Source: Lithacetigena sp037446255 [NCBI: Coprothermobacterota bacterium]
Lineage (GTDB): Bacteria; Coprothermobacterota; HKB111
NCBI GenBank assembly: GCA_037446255.1
Contig: JBBIIY010000008.1
Span: 1-62,121, forward strand
Direction: 5' to 3'
DNA: 62,121 nt
The notes beneath the pieces are model-generated. The model was not told the origin of the DNA. It worked only from the letters and a program-made list of their open reading frames with translations, and searched no databases. Below are positions 23,935-32,965 of the stretch, piece by piece (position 1 is the stretch's first letter; every line of letters starts with the position of its first letter). Both the position numbers and the translations under genes were made by a program.

Positions 23935-25140
23935 TTAACTAACAATATCTAACTCCTCCAACAATTTCAAAGTTAATTTCTCGGTTCTTTCTACTAAATC
24001 TTCATCAATATTTTTTAGATTATCTGACTGCCTGTGCCAAAATGGAAGTTTTCCATCTTTATCTTGATGCAGAAAAGTTACAGTTTTTAAGCCATATTTT
24101 TCCGCTACATGACTATCGGTGTAACCTGAACGAGAAGATTTAGGAACAGCTTTTAAGGTTGGATTATCTATTCCGACCTTATTCAGTAAATCAACTATAT
24201 CCTTACTGGTTTCGGCTACAGTAAGGAAGGTATGCTTATCTATATAGGTTAATTCACCACCTTTTCCACCTACCGAGTCATAGGTAAACCAGTACACCGG
24301 TAAGTTATCTGTATTAAGCTTACTTTTATGTTTCTTAAGAAAAGCATCTGCCCCATAGGAACCAACCTCTTCGCAACCGGTAAACACAATCCAGACCTGG
24401 GTATTATTCAGGGGATTACTTTTCAAATATTCTGCCATACTTAGAACTACCCCCACTCCACTGGCATCATCATTCGCGCCCTCCACATAGGGAGAAAAAT
24501 CAGGTTGTAGGGTTAAAAGAAAGACAAGAAAGATAAAAGCGGTAGGAACAAGTATTAAATTCCTATAGGTTGATAGGTCAATAAAGATATTTAATCCATA
24601 AAAAATACTGCTTAAAACCATAAAAAGGAGTCCTAAAGGTATCAGATACTTAAATAATTCTAACCATAAAGAAGAGCTGAAAACTATTGGAGTCCGGTGG
24701 GTATCAAGATGGGCAGATAAAATTACCCGTTTTTTCACCTCACCATTGGCTGGAACAATAGCCCAAACATTTTGGCTTTTACCTTTGGGTATAAGCCAGC
24801 GTAAGGGGTTGGTAATAAAACTGAATTCCAGAAGTATAAAAACAACCGCGCAGAGGGTTATGATTAAACCTAAAAGAGAGCCGGCTTTCAAAAACCAGAA
24901 TAACAAAGCCCCCAACAAAGCTAAACCAAGTCCGATAGACGCAGGCCACCAGGCAGAAGTAGCACTCTTAAAACTTTCTATCATGGGAGTAAAGCCTATT
25001 GATTCTAAATAACCTTTCACATATTCCGCGGCTTTGGCTTCAGCTAAGGTAGTAGACCCCCGGGGACCAATTTTTTCTGAAAGGTATTGGATGTGTTTCA
25101 TAGCTCTGGGGAAAAAACTATCAGCACCTGTTTTCATCAT
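23935..25140 (-). CDS. Membrane-embedded M28 family peptidase
   Basis: This 401-residue zinc peptidase has all M28 ligands: AHLDTH (H144, D146), GANDDASGVG (about 221-230), TGCEEVGSYGA, TYDSVGG and WHRQSDN near the C-terminus. It is unusual in having four hydrophobic helices: two before the first metal motif (about 66-88, 90-110) and two between the first and second metal ligands (about 163-183, 196-212). The active site therefore lies next to the membrane. It probably releases amino acids from peptides. It lies between clpB and queA, all on the minus strand. Confidence 0.87.
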   Translation of the reverse strand: MMKTGADSFFPRAMKHIQYLSEKIGPRGSTTLAEAKAAEYVKGYLESIGFTPMIESFKSATSAWWPASIGLGLALLGALLFWFLKAGSLLGLIITLCAVVFILLEFSFITNPLRWLIPKGKSQNVWAIVPANGEVKKRVILSAHLDTHRTPIVFSSSLWLELFKYLIPLGLLFMVLSSIFYGLNIFIDLSTYRNLILVPTAFIFLVFLLTLQPDFSPYVEGANDDASGVGVVLSMAEYLKSNPLNNTQVWIVFTGCEEVGSYGADAFLKKHKSKLNTDNLPVYWFTYDSVGGKGGELTYIDKHTFLTVAETSKDIVDLLNKVGIDNPTLKAVPKSSRSGYTDSHVAEKYGLKTVTFLHQDKDGKLPFWHRQSDNLKNIDEDLVERTEKLTLKLLEELDIVS

Positions 25141-25175
25141 TTGCTCCTTAAATGGTATTTTATTTTAATATAATA

Positions 25176-27746
25176 CTACTTTTGTAGTAGAATATCACCT
25201 CTTTCATTAACCTCAAGGGTTATAGTTTCTCTTGCTTTTATTTCTCCTAAAAGAAATTTTTGAGCCAGGAAGTCAACTACTTTTTTCTGAATGAGTCTCT
25301 TTAAAGGTCTGGCACCATAAACCGGGTCATAACCTTCCTTGACTAAGAAGTTTTTTAGATTACTGGTAAAATTAAGCCTGATGTCTTTTTCCTGAAGTCT
25401 CTTTTCTAAATGTTTTAACTGTATTTCCACGATACTTTTAAGATGTTCCTGGGTCAGTTTTTTGAATATTACCATCCCATCAATACGGTTTAAAAATTCA
25501 GGTCTGAAATACTTTTTAATCTCTTCCGCGACGAATTTCTCCTGGTTTGGTCCTTCTTTTGAAGTTAAAATATAGTCAGTAGCTATATTGGAAGTCATTA
25601 TAATAATAGTATTCTTGAAATCTACTGTTTTTCCTTTACCATCGGTAAGTCTTCCTTCATCAAATATTTGAAGCATAACCTGGTGCACCTCGGGATGGGC
25701 TTTTTCAATTTCGTCAAAAAGCAATACCGAATAAGGCTTCCTTCTAACAGCCTCGGTCAACTGCCCCCCTTCTTCGTAACCTACATATCCTGGAGGAGCA
25801 CCAATCAACCGGGAGACTGTATGTTTTTCCATATATTCAGACATATCTATCCTGATAAGATTTTTTTCATCATTAAACAGGAATTCTGCCAGGGAACGCG
25901 CCAACTCTGTTTTACCTACCCCGGTAGGTCCCAAAAAGAGAAATACGCCCAGAGGTTTATTGGGATCGGAAAGTCCTGATCGAGAACGCCTGATACTATC
26001 TGAAACCAGTTTAACTGCTTCCTCCTGATTAACCATTCTCTGGTGGATATAATCTTCCATTTGCACCAATTTTTCTACTTCCGATTGCATCAATTTACTT
26101 ATTGGTACTCCTGTCCAATTTGAAATAACCTGCGCAATATCTTCCTCTCCAACCTCCTCTTTCAACAACCTTTTCTCTATTTGCAGTTGAGATAGTTTTT
26201 CTCCTGCTTCTTTTAGATACTTTTCTTTTTCGGGAAGCTTTCCATAGGTAATTTCTGCCATTTTTTCAAGGTTTCCATTTCTTTCGGCAATTTTTAACCC
26301 TGATTTTAAATTTTCAATCTCTTCTTTAGCTTTCTTGATATTGGTTACTAACTCTTTTTCTTCTTTCCAGCTATGGGAAAGGCTATCATAATCATTTTTC
26401 AAATCAACCAGTTCTTTTTCAATATTGGTAATTTTCTCCTGGTTGCTCGGTTCTTTCCTTAAAGCTTGCTTCTCCACTTCCAGAACTATTATTTTACGGC
26501 GAAGATTATCAAGTTCCTGGGGCATTGAATCCATCTCCATTCTTAGACGACTCGCCGCTTCATCTACCAGGTCAATAGCTTTATCAGGCAGATATCTTGA
26601 AGTTATGTATCTGCTGGATAACTTAGCTGCGGCAATCAAAGCTTCGTCCTTAATCTGAACTCCATGATGTATCTCGTATTTTTCCTTTAATCCCCTTAAA
26701 ATGGAAATAGTATCCTCAACTGAAGGTTCCTCCACATTTACAGGTTGGAATCTCCTTTCTAATGCTCTATCTTTTTCTATATATTTCCTGTATTCTTCCA
26801 CAGTGGTAGCTCCCACGCACCTGAGCTCACCCCTGGCTAACATGGGTTTTAACATATTAGAGGCATCAAGTGCTCCCTCTGCTCCCCCGGCTCCTACCAG
26901 GGTATGTAATTCATCTATAAAAAGAATTATCTCTCCCCCTGAAGCAGTAATTTCCTGCAAAACTGCTTTAAGACGGTCTTCAAACTCCCCCCGATACTTG
27001 GTTCCAGCTATAAGGGCGGATAAATCAAGTTGTAATACCCTTTTATTCTTAAGTCCTTCCGGGACATCACCCTGGATAATCCTTTGAGCTAAACCTTCTA
27101 CTATAGCAGTTTTACCCACCCCGGGGTCACCAAGAAGTACTGGATTATTCTTGGTCCTACGAGATAGCACCTGCATAGTTCTTCTTATTTCCGGGTCTCT
27201 ACCAATGATAGGATCTATTTTTCCCTGGCGAGCAAGATCGGTGAGGTCTTTTCCGAATTTTTCTAAAGGTTTGTATTTTGTTTCGGGTTGTTCATCTACC
27301 ACTCTCTGGCTACCCCTTATGTGTTTCAGGGCTCCTAATACCCTATCTCTCGTGACTCCTGCCTTTCCTAATAGTTCAGAAGCTAAGCCACCCTCAGCAA
27401 GTGAAGCCAATAAAAAATGCTCAACAGAAATATACTCATCGTTTAACCGTTCCATTTCTTTTTCAGCTAAATCCAGCAGGGATTTGGTCCTGGTAGACAA
27501 ATACAACTGGGAACTATAGGTTAACCGGGGTAAGTTTTTTAGATGGCCTTCCAGACTGGTAATTAGATTATGTACATCTACCCCGATTTTCTGCAAGATG
27601 TCCATAATTATAGATTGCTGGTCCTTTAGAAGAGAAAGAATCAGATGCTCTGGAAGAAGCTCCTGATGCTTGTATTCCTCAGCAATTGACTGAGATGCCT
27701 GCAAGGCTTCCTGGGATTTTATGGTAAATTTATTTTGTTGACTCAT
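25176..27746 (-). CDS. clpB: ATP-dependent disaggregase ClpB
   Basis: ClpB is a hexameric AAA+ unfoldase that works with DnaK to rescue aggregated proteins. The 856-residue chain has the N-terminal Clp-N repeats (about 1-150), AAA-1 with Walker [11 protein letters not shown] (about 204), the long coiled-coil middle domain (about 400-520, [18 protein letters not shown]) typical of ClpB, AAA-2 with [10 protein letters not shown] (about 603), and a D2-small C-terminal domain. There is no ClpP-binding IGF loop. No CIRCE or other heat-shock operator is visible in the 60 bp upstream. Confidence 0.96.
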   Translation of the reverse strand: MSQQNKFTIKSQEALQASQSIAEEYKHQELLPEHLILSLLKDQQSIIMDILQKIGVDVHNLITSLEGHLKNLPRLTYSSQLYLSTRTKSLLDLAEKEMERLNDEYISVEHFLLASLAEGGLASELLGKAGVTRDRVLGALKHIRGSQRVVDEQPETKYKPLEKFGKDLTDLARQGKIDPIIGRDPEIRRTMQVLSRRTKNNPVLLGDPGVGKTAIVEGLAQRIIQGDVPEGLKNKRVLQLDLSALIAGTKYRGEFEDRLKAVLQEITASGGEIILFIDELHTLVGAGGAEGALDASNMLKPMLARGELRCVGATTVEEYRKYIEKDRALERRFQPVNVEEPSVEDTISILRGLKEKYEIHHGVQIKDEALIAAAKLSSRYITSRYLPDKAIDLVDEAASRLRMEMDSMPQELDNLRRKIIVLEVEKQALRKEPSNQEKITNIEKELVDLKNDYDSLSHSWKEEKELVTNIKKAKEEIENLKSGLKIAERNGNLEKMAEITYGKLPEKEKYLKEAGEKLSQLQIEKRLLKEEVGEEDIAQVISNWTGVPISKLMQSEVEKLVQMEDYIHQRMVNQEEAVKLVSDSIRRSRSGLSDPNKPLGVFLFLGPTGVGKTELARSLAEFLFNDEKNLIRIDMSEYMEKHTVSRLIGAPPGYVGYEEGGQLTEAVRRKPYSVLLFDEIEKAHPEVHQVMLQIFDEGRLTDGKGKTVDFKNTIIIMTSNIATDYILTSKEGPNQEKFVAEEIKKYFRPEFLNRIDGMVIFKKLTQEHLKSIVEIQLKHLEKRLQEKDIRLNFTSNLKNFLVKEGYDPVYGARPLKRLIQKKVVDFLAQKFLLGEIKARETITLEVNERGDILLQK

Positions 27747-28241
27747 TTACTTTCCTCTTTTAACTCATTTTATAATATTTATTTTATTTTTAATAATAGA
27801 TTTCCACAAACCAGGGTTTTTATACCCGGAAGGTGTGGCATGTTTCTATTTTCAGGTAAAATATTTTTGTAAATTGGGTTCAGGTCTACGCAGGCTGTTG
27901 CACAAAGCATGGTAGCCCGTTCAAACTTTTACAAATACACTCAAAAGTTCACTGGGTTCGGGTCTATGCATTCGTTAATCTCAAACTCTTATAAATATGC
28001 TTCTTTTTTTCTCTATCTTTCTTTGATAGTTCCTGAAACCTTTGGCTGGCTTTGGTGACTCTACACCTTTTCCTCATTTAAGATGGTTTTGATAAATAAC
28101 CCCCTTTCGGATAGATTATTTTTGATGAAGGTCGGTTGATTAAATCCTATTTTCAGATATTATATAATTAATATGTATAAAAATTATTTATTCTGAGGAC
28201 TTTTTAAATTTCAATATCTTGATAATTATAGGAGGCGTAAG
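27747..28241. other. Gene-free interval between clpB and the GerMN gene
   Basis: These 495 bp carry no credible coding frame on either strand. The left edge must hold the clpB promoter and the right edge the GerMN-gene promoter, since the two genes diverge. In the middle (27875-28001) two diverged copies of one sequence lie in tandem. The interval could be a decayed gene or element, or hold an unrecognised RNA. Confidence 0.6.
27875..28001. repeat. Degenerate tandem repeat, two copies
   Basis: The start of copy A (27875-27892, TGGGTTCAGGTCTACGCA) matches the start of copy B (27953-27970) at 16 of 18 bases. The end of copy A (27921-27941) matches 27981-28001 at 17 of 21. Copy B is 18 bases shorter between these blocks. 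All six mismatches are transitions. No function is apparent, and it resembles neither an IS end nor a CRISPR unit. Confidence 0.6.
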
Positions 28242-28808
28242 TTGAGTAAGAAGATATTGTTAGTTATCTTAATAATAATTTTTGGACTATCCCTATTTGT
28301 GGGTGGCTATTTTCTTGGTATTGCCATGAAATTGCAGGAATTTGAAAATGATAATAAGGTTGATATTATAGATGTAGGTAGACCAGGCCTACAGATTGGT
28401 AGAGTTAATGTTGACAACATAGATTATTACGAGATATGGATACCAGCAGGGTTTTCTGATAAAACAGGTTATGGGGCAAATTTCACTTTACTAAGAAGGC
28501 TCGTTCCTTATTTCCCGGATGTTTTAGATGTTTTAAAATCTGCTATGGTTGAGCTTATAAAGGGTCCCAATGAGGATGAAAAAGCCCAGGGAGCATTTCC
28601 GATAATTAAGGGAGGAACAGTATTGAGCGTGGATATAGATGAAAAAGGTACAGCCATACTTAATTTCTCTGATGATTTTGACCCCAAGGGTGGTTCTTTG
28701 GCCATATTTATGACTACCAAAGCGGTAGAAGAGTTAGCCAGGCAGTTTATTGGTATCAATAAAGTTAAAATTTTGATTGAAGGGATGGAGGACGCTCTTC
28801 AACCTTAA
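28242..28808 (+). CDS. Membrane-anchored GerMN-domain protein
   Basis: The 188-residue protein has an N-terminal hydrophobic anchor (about residues 4-27, no lipobox Cys) and an extracytoplasmic domain of the GerMN type. Evidence: the ELIKGPNEDEKAQGAFPII segment and GGTVLSVDIDEKGTAILNFSDDF, with the basic/hydrophobic end AVEELARQFIGINKVKILIEGM. GerMN domains occur in sporulation GerM and in many non-sporulating cell-envelope proteins, and no spore gene is nearby. The start is TTG 28242 after ATAGGAGGCGTAAG. A flavodoxin gene follows 21 bp later. Confidence 0.8.
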   Translation: MSKKILLVILIIIFGLSLFVGGYFLGIAMKLQEFENDNKVDIIDVGRPGLQIGRVNVDNIDYYEIWIPAGFSDKTGYGANFTLLRRLVPYFPDVLDVLKSAMVELIKGPNEDEKAQGAFPIIKGGTVLSVDIDEKGTAILNFSDDFDPKGGSLAIFMTTKAVEELARQFIGINKVKILIEGMEDALQP

Positions 28809-28829
28809 TAAATTTAAGGAGAAAATTGA

Positions 28830-29312
28830 ATGCAAGTTTTGATAGTTTATTACTCTAAAACTGGTAATACCAGAAAATTGGCTGAAGCCATTGAAAAGGG
28901 TGTAATGGAAGTACCCGGGGTAACCGTTAATATGAAAACCACCTCAGAAGTGGTGAAGGAAGATTTTCTTAATTCCCAGGGTATTATTGCTGGCTCACCT
29001 GTATATTTTGGCTCTATGGCAGGAGAATTAAAAACAGTTCTGGATGATTTTGTAAGTGTAAGAAAATATACAGAGGGTAAAATAGGCGCTGCTTTTGCTA
29101 CTTCCGCTGACCCTTCAGGTGGGAAGGAAACTACCTTAATGTCTATACTACAGGCTTTCCTGATTTACGGAATGGTGGTAGTTGGTGATCCATTAGAAGC
29201 TACCGGTCATTATGGGGTTGCCTGCTCTGGTTCCCCTGATAAAAAATGCCTGGAAAACGCCAGCAAACTGGGAAAAAGAGTTGCTCAACTGGTAGTAAAA
29301 CTATTTTCCTGA
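28830..29312 (+). CDS. Flavodoxin-family protein
   Basis: This 160-residue FMN-binding electron carrier or oxidoreductase has the phosphate-binding loop YSKTGNTRKLAEAI near the N-terminus, the GSPVYFGSMAGELKTVLDD segment typical of the WrbA/NADPH-quinone-reductase group, and GAAFATSADPSGG. It probably moves electrons in an anaerobic pathway; the partner is unknown. It is co-directional with the GerMN gene, and its 3' end overlaps the convergent radical-SAM gene by 28 nt. Confidence 0.85.
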   Translation: MQVLIVYYSKTGNTRKLAEAIEKGVMEVPGVTVNMKTTSEVVKEDFLNSQGIIAGSPVYFGSMAGELKTVLDDFVSVRKYTEGKIGAAFATSADPSGGKETTLMSILQAFLIYGMVVVGDPLEATGHYGVACSGSPDKKCLENASKLGKRVAQLVVKLFS

Positions 29313-30304
29313 TTACTTAGAAAACACTGTTTATCTTCAGCAAAAGCATCTCCCTGAAGCGCTAAGACCGTTGCCCTGCACCCGATACACCCGGGTATTT
29401 CACAATAGAGGCACTTTCCTTTAAGGTTTCTTCTATCAAATTGATTTCTGTACTCGGATAATCTCTTCATAACCATAGCAAAGGAGTTAATCTGCAAATT
29501 TCCCATAACTTCAGGTAGTCGGCGACAGGGATACACTACTCCATCAGGCATTAAACACATGGATTCGTCCCCCAGATTACAGGCAGCTCCATAACAATCT
29601 TTGGTTTCTAAATCTATCCAGAATGCTTTATAAGGCAACAGTTCAAAAACAGGCATCTGAAAATTATGAGAAATGAATTCTAAACATTCATACCATTGCT
29701 GAGCATTTAATGTTCTTTCTATAATATTCTTTCCTCTCCCCAGAGGCACAAACCTCTCTAAAATTAAACCTTTTACACCAGTTTTTATGGCTAATTCAAC
29801 CATTTCTTCTAAAAACCTGTAATTATAGTCGGCCAGAGTAAACATAAAAATAACCTTTTCTGGGGGTAATAACTTTATATTCGCTATCACCCTATCAAAC
29901 ACATTAACTCCTCTTATGGCATCATTTAGTTCCCTGGTTGGTCCTTCCAGGGAAATTTTTATTTGCTTAATCAAGGAGTTATTTAAATAGGGGTAGAGTC
30001 TTCTGGTAAATAAGCCATTGGTAATAATATTAACTTCATTTATTAAAGAGTAACGAGCATCATTGGTAATACTATCCAAAAGATCATAAGTCAGGTCTGA
30101 CATTAATGGTTCGCCACCGGTTAGATTTATGCTCAAGGAATCATAGCCATTCTTCTCTAAACTATCTACCACATCGTAAAGAATGTTCAAGTTTTCCTTG
30201 ATAGGCAAATCCCGCTGGTTGTTAAATACTGTCTGGTAGCAGTGCTGGCACCTCAAGTTGCATAAATTGGTAAGATGCCATTGAAAAGAAAAGTTTTTCA
30301 CCAT
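29285..30304 (-). CDS. Radical SAM/SPASM domain protein
   Basis: The 339-residue radical SAM enzyme has CNLRCQHC (C15, C19, C22) for the SAM-binding [4Fe-4S] cluster and NLTGGEPL. Its Cys-rich SPASM-type C-terminus (CYGAACNLGDESMC, VYPCRR, CLYCEIPGCIGC and a last Cys near residue 326) would hold auxiliary clusters. SPASM enzymes modify ribosomal peptides, sulfatases or small molecules. I find no candidate precursor peptide within 300 bp, so the target is unknown. No ribosome site precedes ATG 30304, but TATTAT lies 8-13 nt upstream on its strand. Confidence 0.85.
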   Translation of the reverse strand: MVKNFSFQWHLTNLCNLRCQHCYQTVFNNQRDLPIKENLNILYDVVDSLEKNGYDSLSINLTGGEPLMSDLTYDLLDSITNDARYSLINEVNIITNGLFTRRLYPYLNNSLIKQIKISLEGPTRELNDAIRGVNVFDRVIANIKLLPPEKVIFMFTLADYNYRFLEEMVELAIKTGVKGLILERFVPLGRGKNIIERTLNAQQWYECLEFISHNFQMPVFELLPYKAFWIDLETKDCYGAACNLGDESMCLMPDGVVYPCRRLPEVMGNLQINSFAMVMKRLSEYRNQFDRRNLKGKCLYCEIPGCIGCRATVLALQGDAFAEDKQCFLSNQENSFTTS

Positions 30305-30400
30305 AACAAGAATAATAATACCTTATCTTGCTCTCCATAAGATTAATTGTTAAAATATACATTGTTATAAAAAAATATTTAATTTTAAAGTGGAGGTAAA

Positions 30401-30841
30401 ATGTTAAAAGAGTTCAAGGAATTCGCTATGAGGGGAAACCTTGTAGATTTGGCTATTGGTTTTATTGTAGGTGCTGCTTTCAGCAAGATAGTTACCTCAT
30501 TGGTTAATGACATAGTGATGCCCCCTATTGGTTTATTGCTGGGTCGGGTAAATTTCAGCAACCTTTTCCTTAATATATCCGGAGAAGCATACTCCTCTCT
30601 GGCGGAAGCTAAAGCAGCAGGAGCTCCCACGATTAATTATGGACTTTTCTTAAATACCATCATTGACTTTATTATTGTGGCTTTTGTTATGTTTTTACTG
30701 GTCAAGCAGATTAACCGTTTAAAAGCCCAGACAGATAAAAAACCTGCTGCAGCACCAAAAACCAAAGATTGTCCTTACTGCTATTCCAGTATCCCCCTGA
30801 AAGCTAAACGATGCCCCTTTTGTACTTCTGAGATAAAATAG
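30401..30841 (+). CDS. mscL: Large-conductance mechanosensitive channel MscL with zinc-ribbon tail
   Basis: MscL is a homopentameric pore that opens under membrane tension in osmotic down-shock. The 146-residue protein starts [27 protein letters not shown] (N-terminal amphipathic helix and TM1) and has TM2 at about 80-106. After the cytoplasmic helix, the tail is a CPYC...CPFC zinc ribbon (about residues 124-143). Such tails are seen in a subset of MscL proteins; the role is unknown. GGAGGTAAA precedes ATG 30401. It diverges from the radical-SAM gene. Confidence 0.94.
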   Translation: MLKEFKEFAMRGNLVDLAIGFIVGAAFSKIVTSLVNDIVMPPIGLLLGRVNFSNLFLNISGEAYSSLAEAKAAGAPTINYGLFLNTIIDFIIVAFVMFLLVKQINRLKAQTDKKPAAAPKTKDCPYCYSSIPLKAKRCPFCTSEIK

Positions 30842-30909
30842 TTTTCAGAATATAATTTTTTAATAAAAATACTTCCAAAGATTATTTAATATAAAAATGT
30901 GCATATCTC

Positions 30910-30942
30910 TTGACTTGTATTTAATTTATTTATTATTATAAT
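30910..30942 (+). promoter_or_regulatory. Candidate promoter of hppA
   Basis: TTGACT (30910-30915) is followed by a TATTATTATAAT run. TATTAT at 30934-30939 gives an 18-bp spacer, and TATAAT at 30937-30942 gives 21 bp. The gene starts at ATG 30973 behind GGAGGT, leaving a short leader. Confidence 0.45.
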
Positions 30943-30972
30943 TACAATAGTTGCTTATATACGGAGGTTTCA

Positions 30973-32964
30973 ATGGATAATATATTTTGGGTAGTGCCGA
31001 TTTCTGGCATTATTGGTTTATTTTTTGCTTTTCTTATTTCTTTAAATATTATGAAGCAGGAAGAAGGAACGCCTGAAATAAAAAAAATAATGAAGGCGAT
31101 TCAGCAGGGTGCAGATGCCTTCCTGAAAAGAGAGATAAAAACCATATTTATTTTCCTGGTTTTGTTTGCTGGATTGATGGCAACGGTACTTAGTCCGTTA
31201 TTAGCTATAACTTTTATCATAGGCGCCTTTTTTTCCATGACTGCTGGTTATATCGGTATGAAAATCGCTACCCGTGCCAATGGTCGGACAACTTATGCCG
31301 CTTCTAAATATGGTTCCGGTAAAGCCCTGGACATTGCTTTCTCGGGGGGAGCGGTGATGGGAATCATCGAAGCCAGTTTGGGAATACTCGGAGCAAGTTT
31401 AATTTATCTTATTTTAAGCAACTACTCAAGCAACCCTCTTATGAAATTGGAAATTATCACCGGTTATGCCCTGGGAGCAAGTTTTATAGCCTTATTTGCC
31501 CGCGTAGGCGGGGGAATCTTTACCAAAGCAGCTGATGTGGGAGCTGATTTAGTGGGTAAAGTTGAAGCCGGTATCCCAGAAGACGATCCCCGAAACCCTG
31601 CAGTAATCGCTGATAATGTAGGAGATAATGTGGGTGACATTGCAGGGATGGGAGCAGATTTATATGAATCCTACGTGGGAGCTATAAATGCAGCGGCCAT
31701 TCTGGGTTTTACCTATGCCGGGGAAAAGGGATTATTTTTTCCTTTTCTGACAGCTACCATAGGTCTTGTTGCATCCCTGCTGGGTATTATTTATGTAAAA
31801 GTAATGGCTAACAGACAAAAAGCTTATGTGGCTAAAGTATTAAGAAACGGAACTTTATTAGCCTCCTTTCTTACCGCTATCGGTGCTTTCTTCCTTTCCA
31901 GGCATTTCCTCCAAAATCTCAATCCGTTCTATGCCATTATTTCCGGTTTGGCAGCGGGGGTTTTGATTGGATTAATAAGTGAATACTATACTTCAAAAAA
32001 ACCTGTTGAAAACATAGCCTTTTCCAGCACCACCGGTGCCGCTACCAACATCATCACCGGGATAGCCATAGGTATGGAAAGCACCTTTGCTACCATTTTT
32101 GTTTTAGTAGGCGGAACCATGGTAAGTTATTCCGTAGCCGGTTTGTGGGGTATTGCTTTAGCCGGGGTAGGCATGCTTTCAACTTTGGGTATAAGTTTAT
32201 CAGTGGATGCTTATGGGCCCATAGCCGATAATGCCAGCGGAATTGCTGAAATGGCTCATCAGGGTGCAAAAGTAAGGGAAATTACCAGTTCCCTTGATAC
32301 TTTCGGAAACACTACCGCTGCTATGGGAAAAGGTTTTGCGATTGGTTCAGCAACTCTTACCGCTCTGGCTCTGTTTGTAGCTTTCTCTACCTGGGCTAAA
32401 CTTGACGGTATAAATATGCTTAAGCCAGAGGTTATTTCTGGAGCCCTTATCGGGGGGATGCTTCCTTTCCTGTTTTCATCTCTTTCTTTGAAAGCCGTAG
32501 GTACTGCCGCTACCCATATGGTTCAAGAAGTTAGAAGACAATTTAAAGAGATGAAGGGTTTATTGGAGGGAAAAGCTGAGCCTGATAATGCCCGCTGTGT
32601 GGATATCGCCACCAAAGTAGCCTTAAGAGAAATGATTCTACCTAGTTTAATCATGGTCGGAGCTCCTTTCGGTATTGCCTTTCTTTTAGGGAAAGAAGCT
32701 TTGGGAGGAATGTTAATTGGAGCTACCTTGAGCGGCTCTTTATTAGCCATATTTATGTCTAATGCCGGTGGTGCCTGGGATAACGCCAAGAAGCTGATAG
32801 AACATGGAAAGTACGGTGGTAAAGGGTCAGATGCCCATAAAGCTGCGGTAGTTGGTGATACAGTTGGCGACCCTTTTAAAGATACTGCCGGTCCTTCTAT
32901 TAATATTTTGATAAAACTGATGGCGGTTATTTCTCTGGTGTTTTTACCTATTTTCTTTAAATAA
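30973..32964 (+). CDS. hppA: Membrane-bound cation-pumping pyrophosphatase
   Basis: This integral membrane enzyme of 663 residues and about 16 helices couples PPi hydrolysis to pumping of H+ or Na+. The active-site segment DVGADLVGKVEAGIPEDD, then DNVGDNVGD, and the late GDTVGDPFKDTAGPS are intact. The K+-site motif reads GNTTAA (about residue 447), with Ala where K+-independent enzymes have Lys, so it is of the K+-stimulated class, which includes all known Na+ pumps. H+ or Na+ cannot be settled by eye. It lets the cell recover energy from PPi. Its stop is 1 bp from the convergent mutL stop. Confidence 0.95.
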   Translation: MDNIFWVVPISGIIGLFFAFLISLNIMKQEEGTPEIKKIMKAIQQGADAFLKREIKTIFIFLVLFAGLMATVLSPLLAITFIIGAFFSMTAGYIGMKIATRANGRTTYAASKYGSGKALDIAFSGGAVMGIIEASLGILGASLIYLILSNYSSNPLMKLEIITGYALGASFIALFARVGGGIFTKAADVGADLVGKVEAGIPEDDPRNPAVIADNVGDNVGDIAGMGADLYESYVGAINAAAILGFTYAGEKGLFFPFLTATIGLVASLLGIIYVKVMANRQKAYVAKVLRNGTLLASFLTAIGAFFLSRHFLQNLNPFYAIISGLAAGVLIGLISEYYTSKKPVENIAFSSTTGAATNIITGIAIGMESTFATIFVLVGGTMVSYSVAGLWGIALAGVGMLSTLGISLSVDAYGPIADNASGIAEMAHQGAKVREITSSLDTFGNTTAAMGKGFAIGSATLTALALFVAFSTWAKLDGINMLKPEVISGALIGGMLPFLFSSLSLKAVGTAATHMVQEVRRQFKEMKGLLEGKAEPDNARCVDIATKVALREMILPSLIMVGAPFGIAFLLGKEALGGMLIGATLSGSLLAIFMSNAGGAWDNAKKLIEHGKYGGKGSDAHKAAVVGDTVGDPFKDTAGPSINILIKLMAVISLVFLPIFFK

Positions 32965-32965
32965 A

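Noticed and set aside
27747-27800. CIRCE or HAIR heat-shock operator upstream of clpB (and of lon at 5698-5958)
   Set aside because: No TTAGCACTC-type inverted repeat is present; only AT-rich sequence.
27875-28001. CRISPR-like array
   Set aside because: Only two diverged copies with unequal spacing, no short palindromic repeat and no cas gene in the window.
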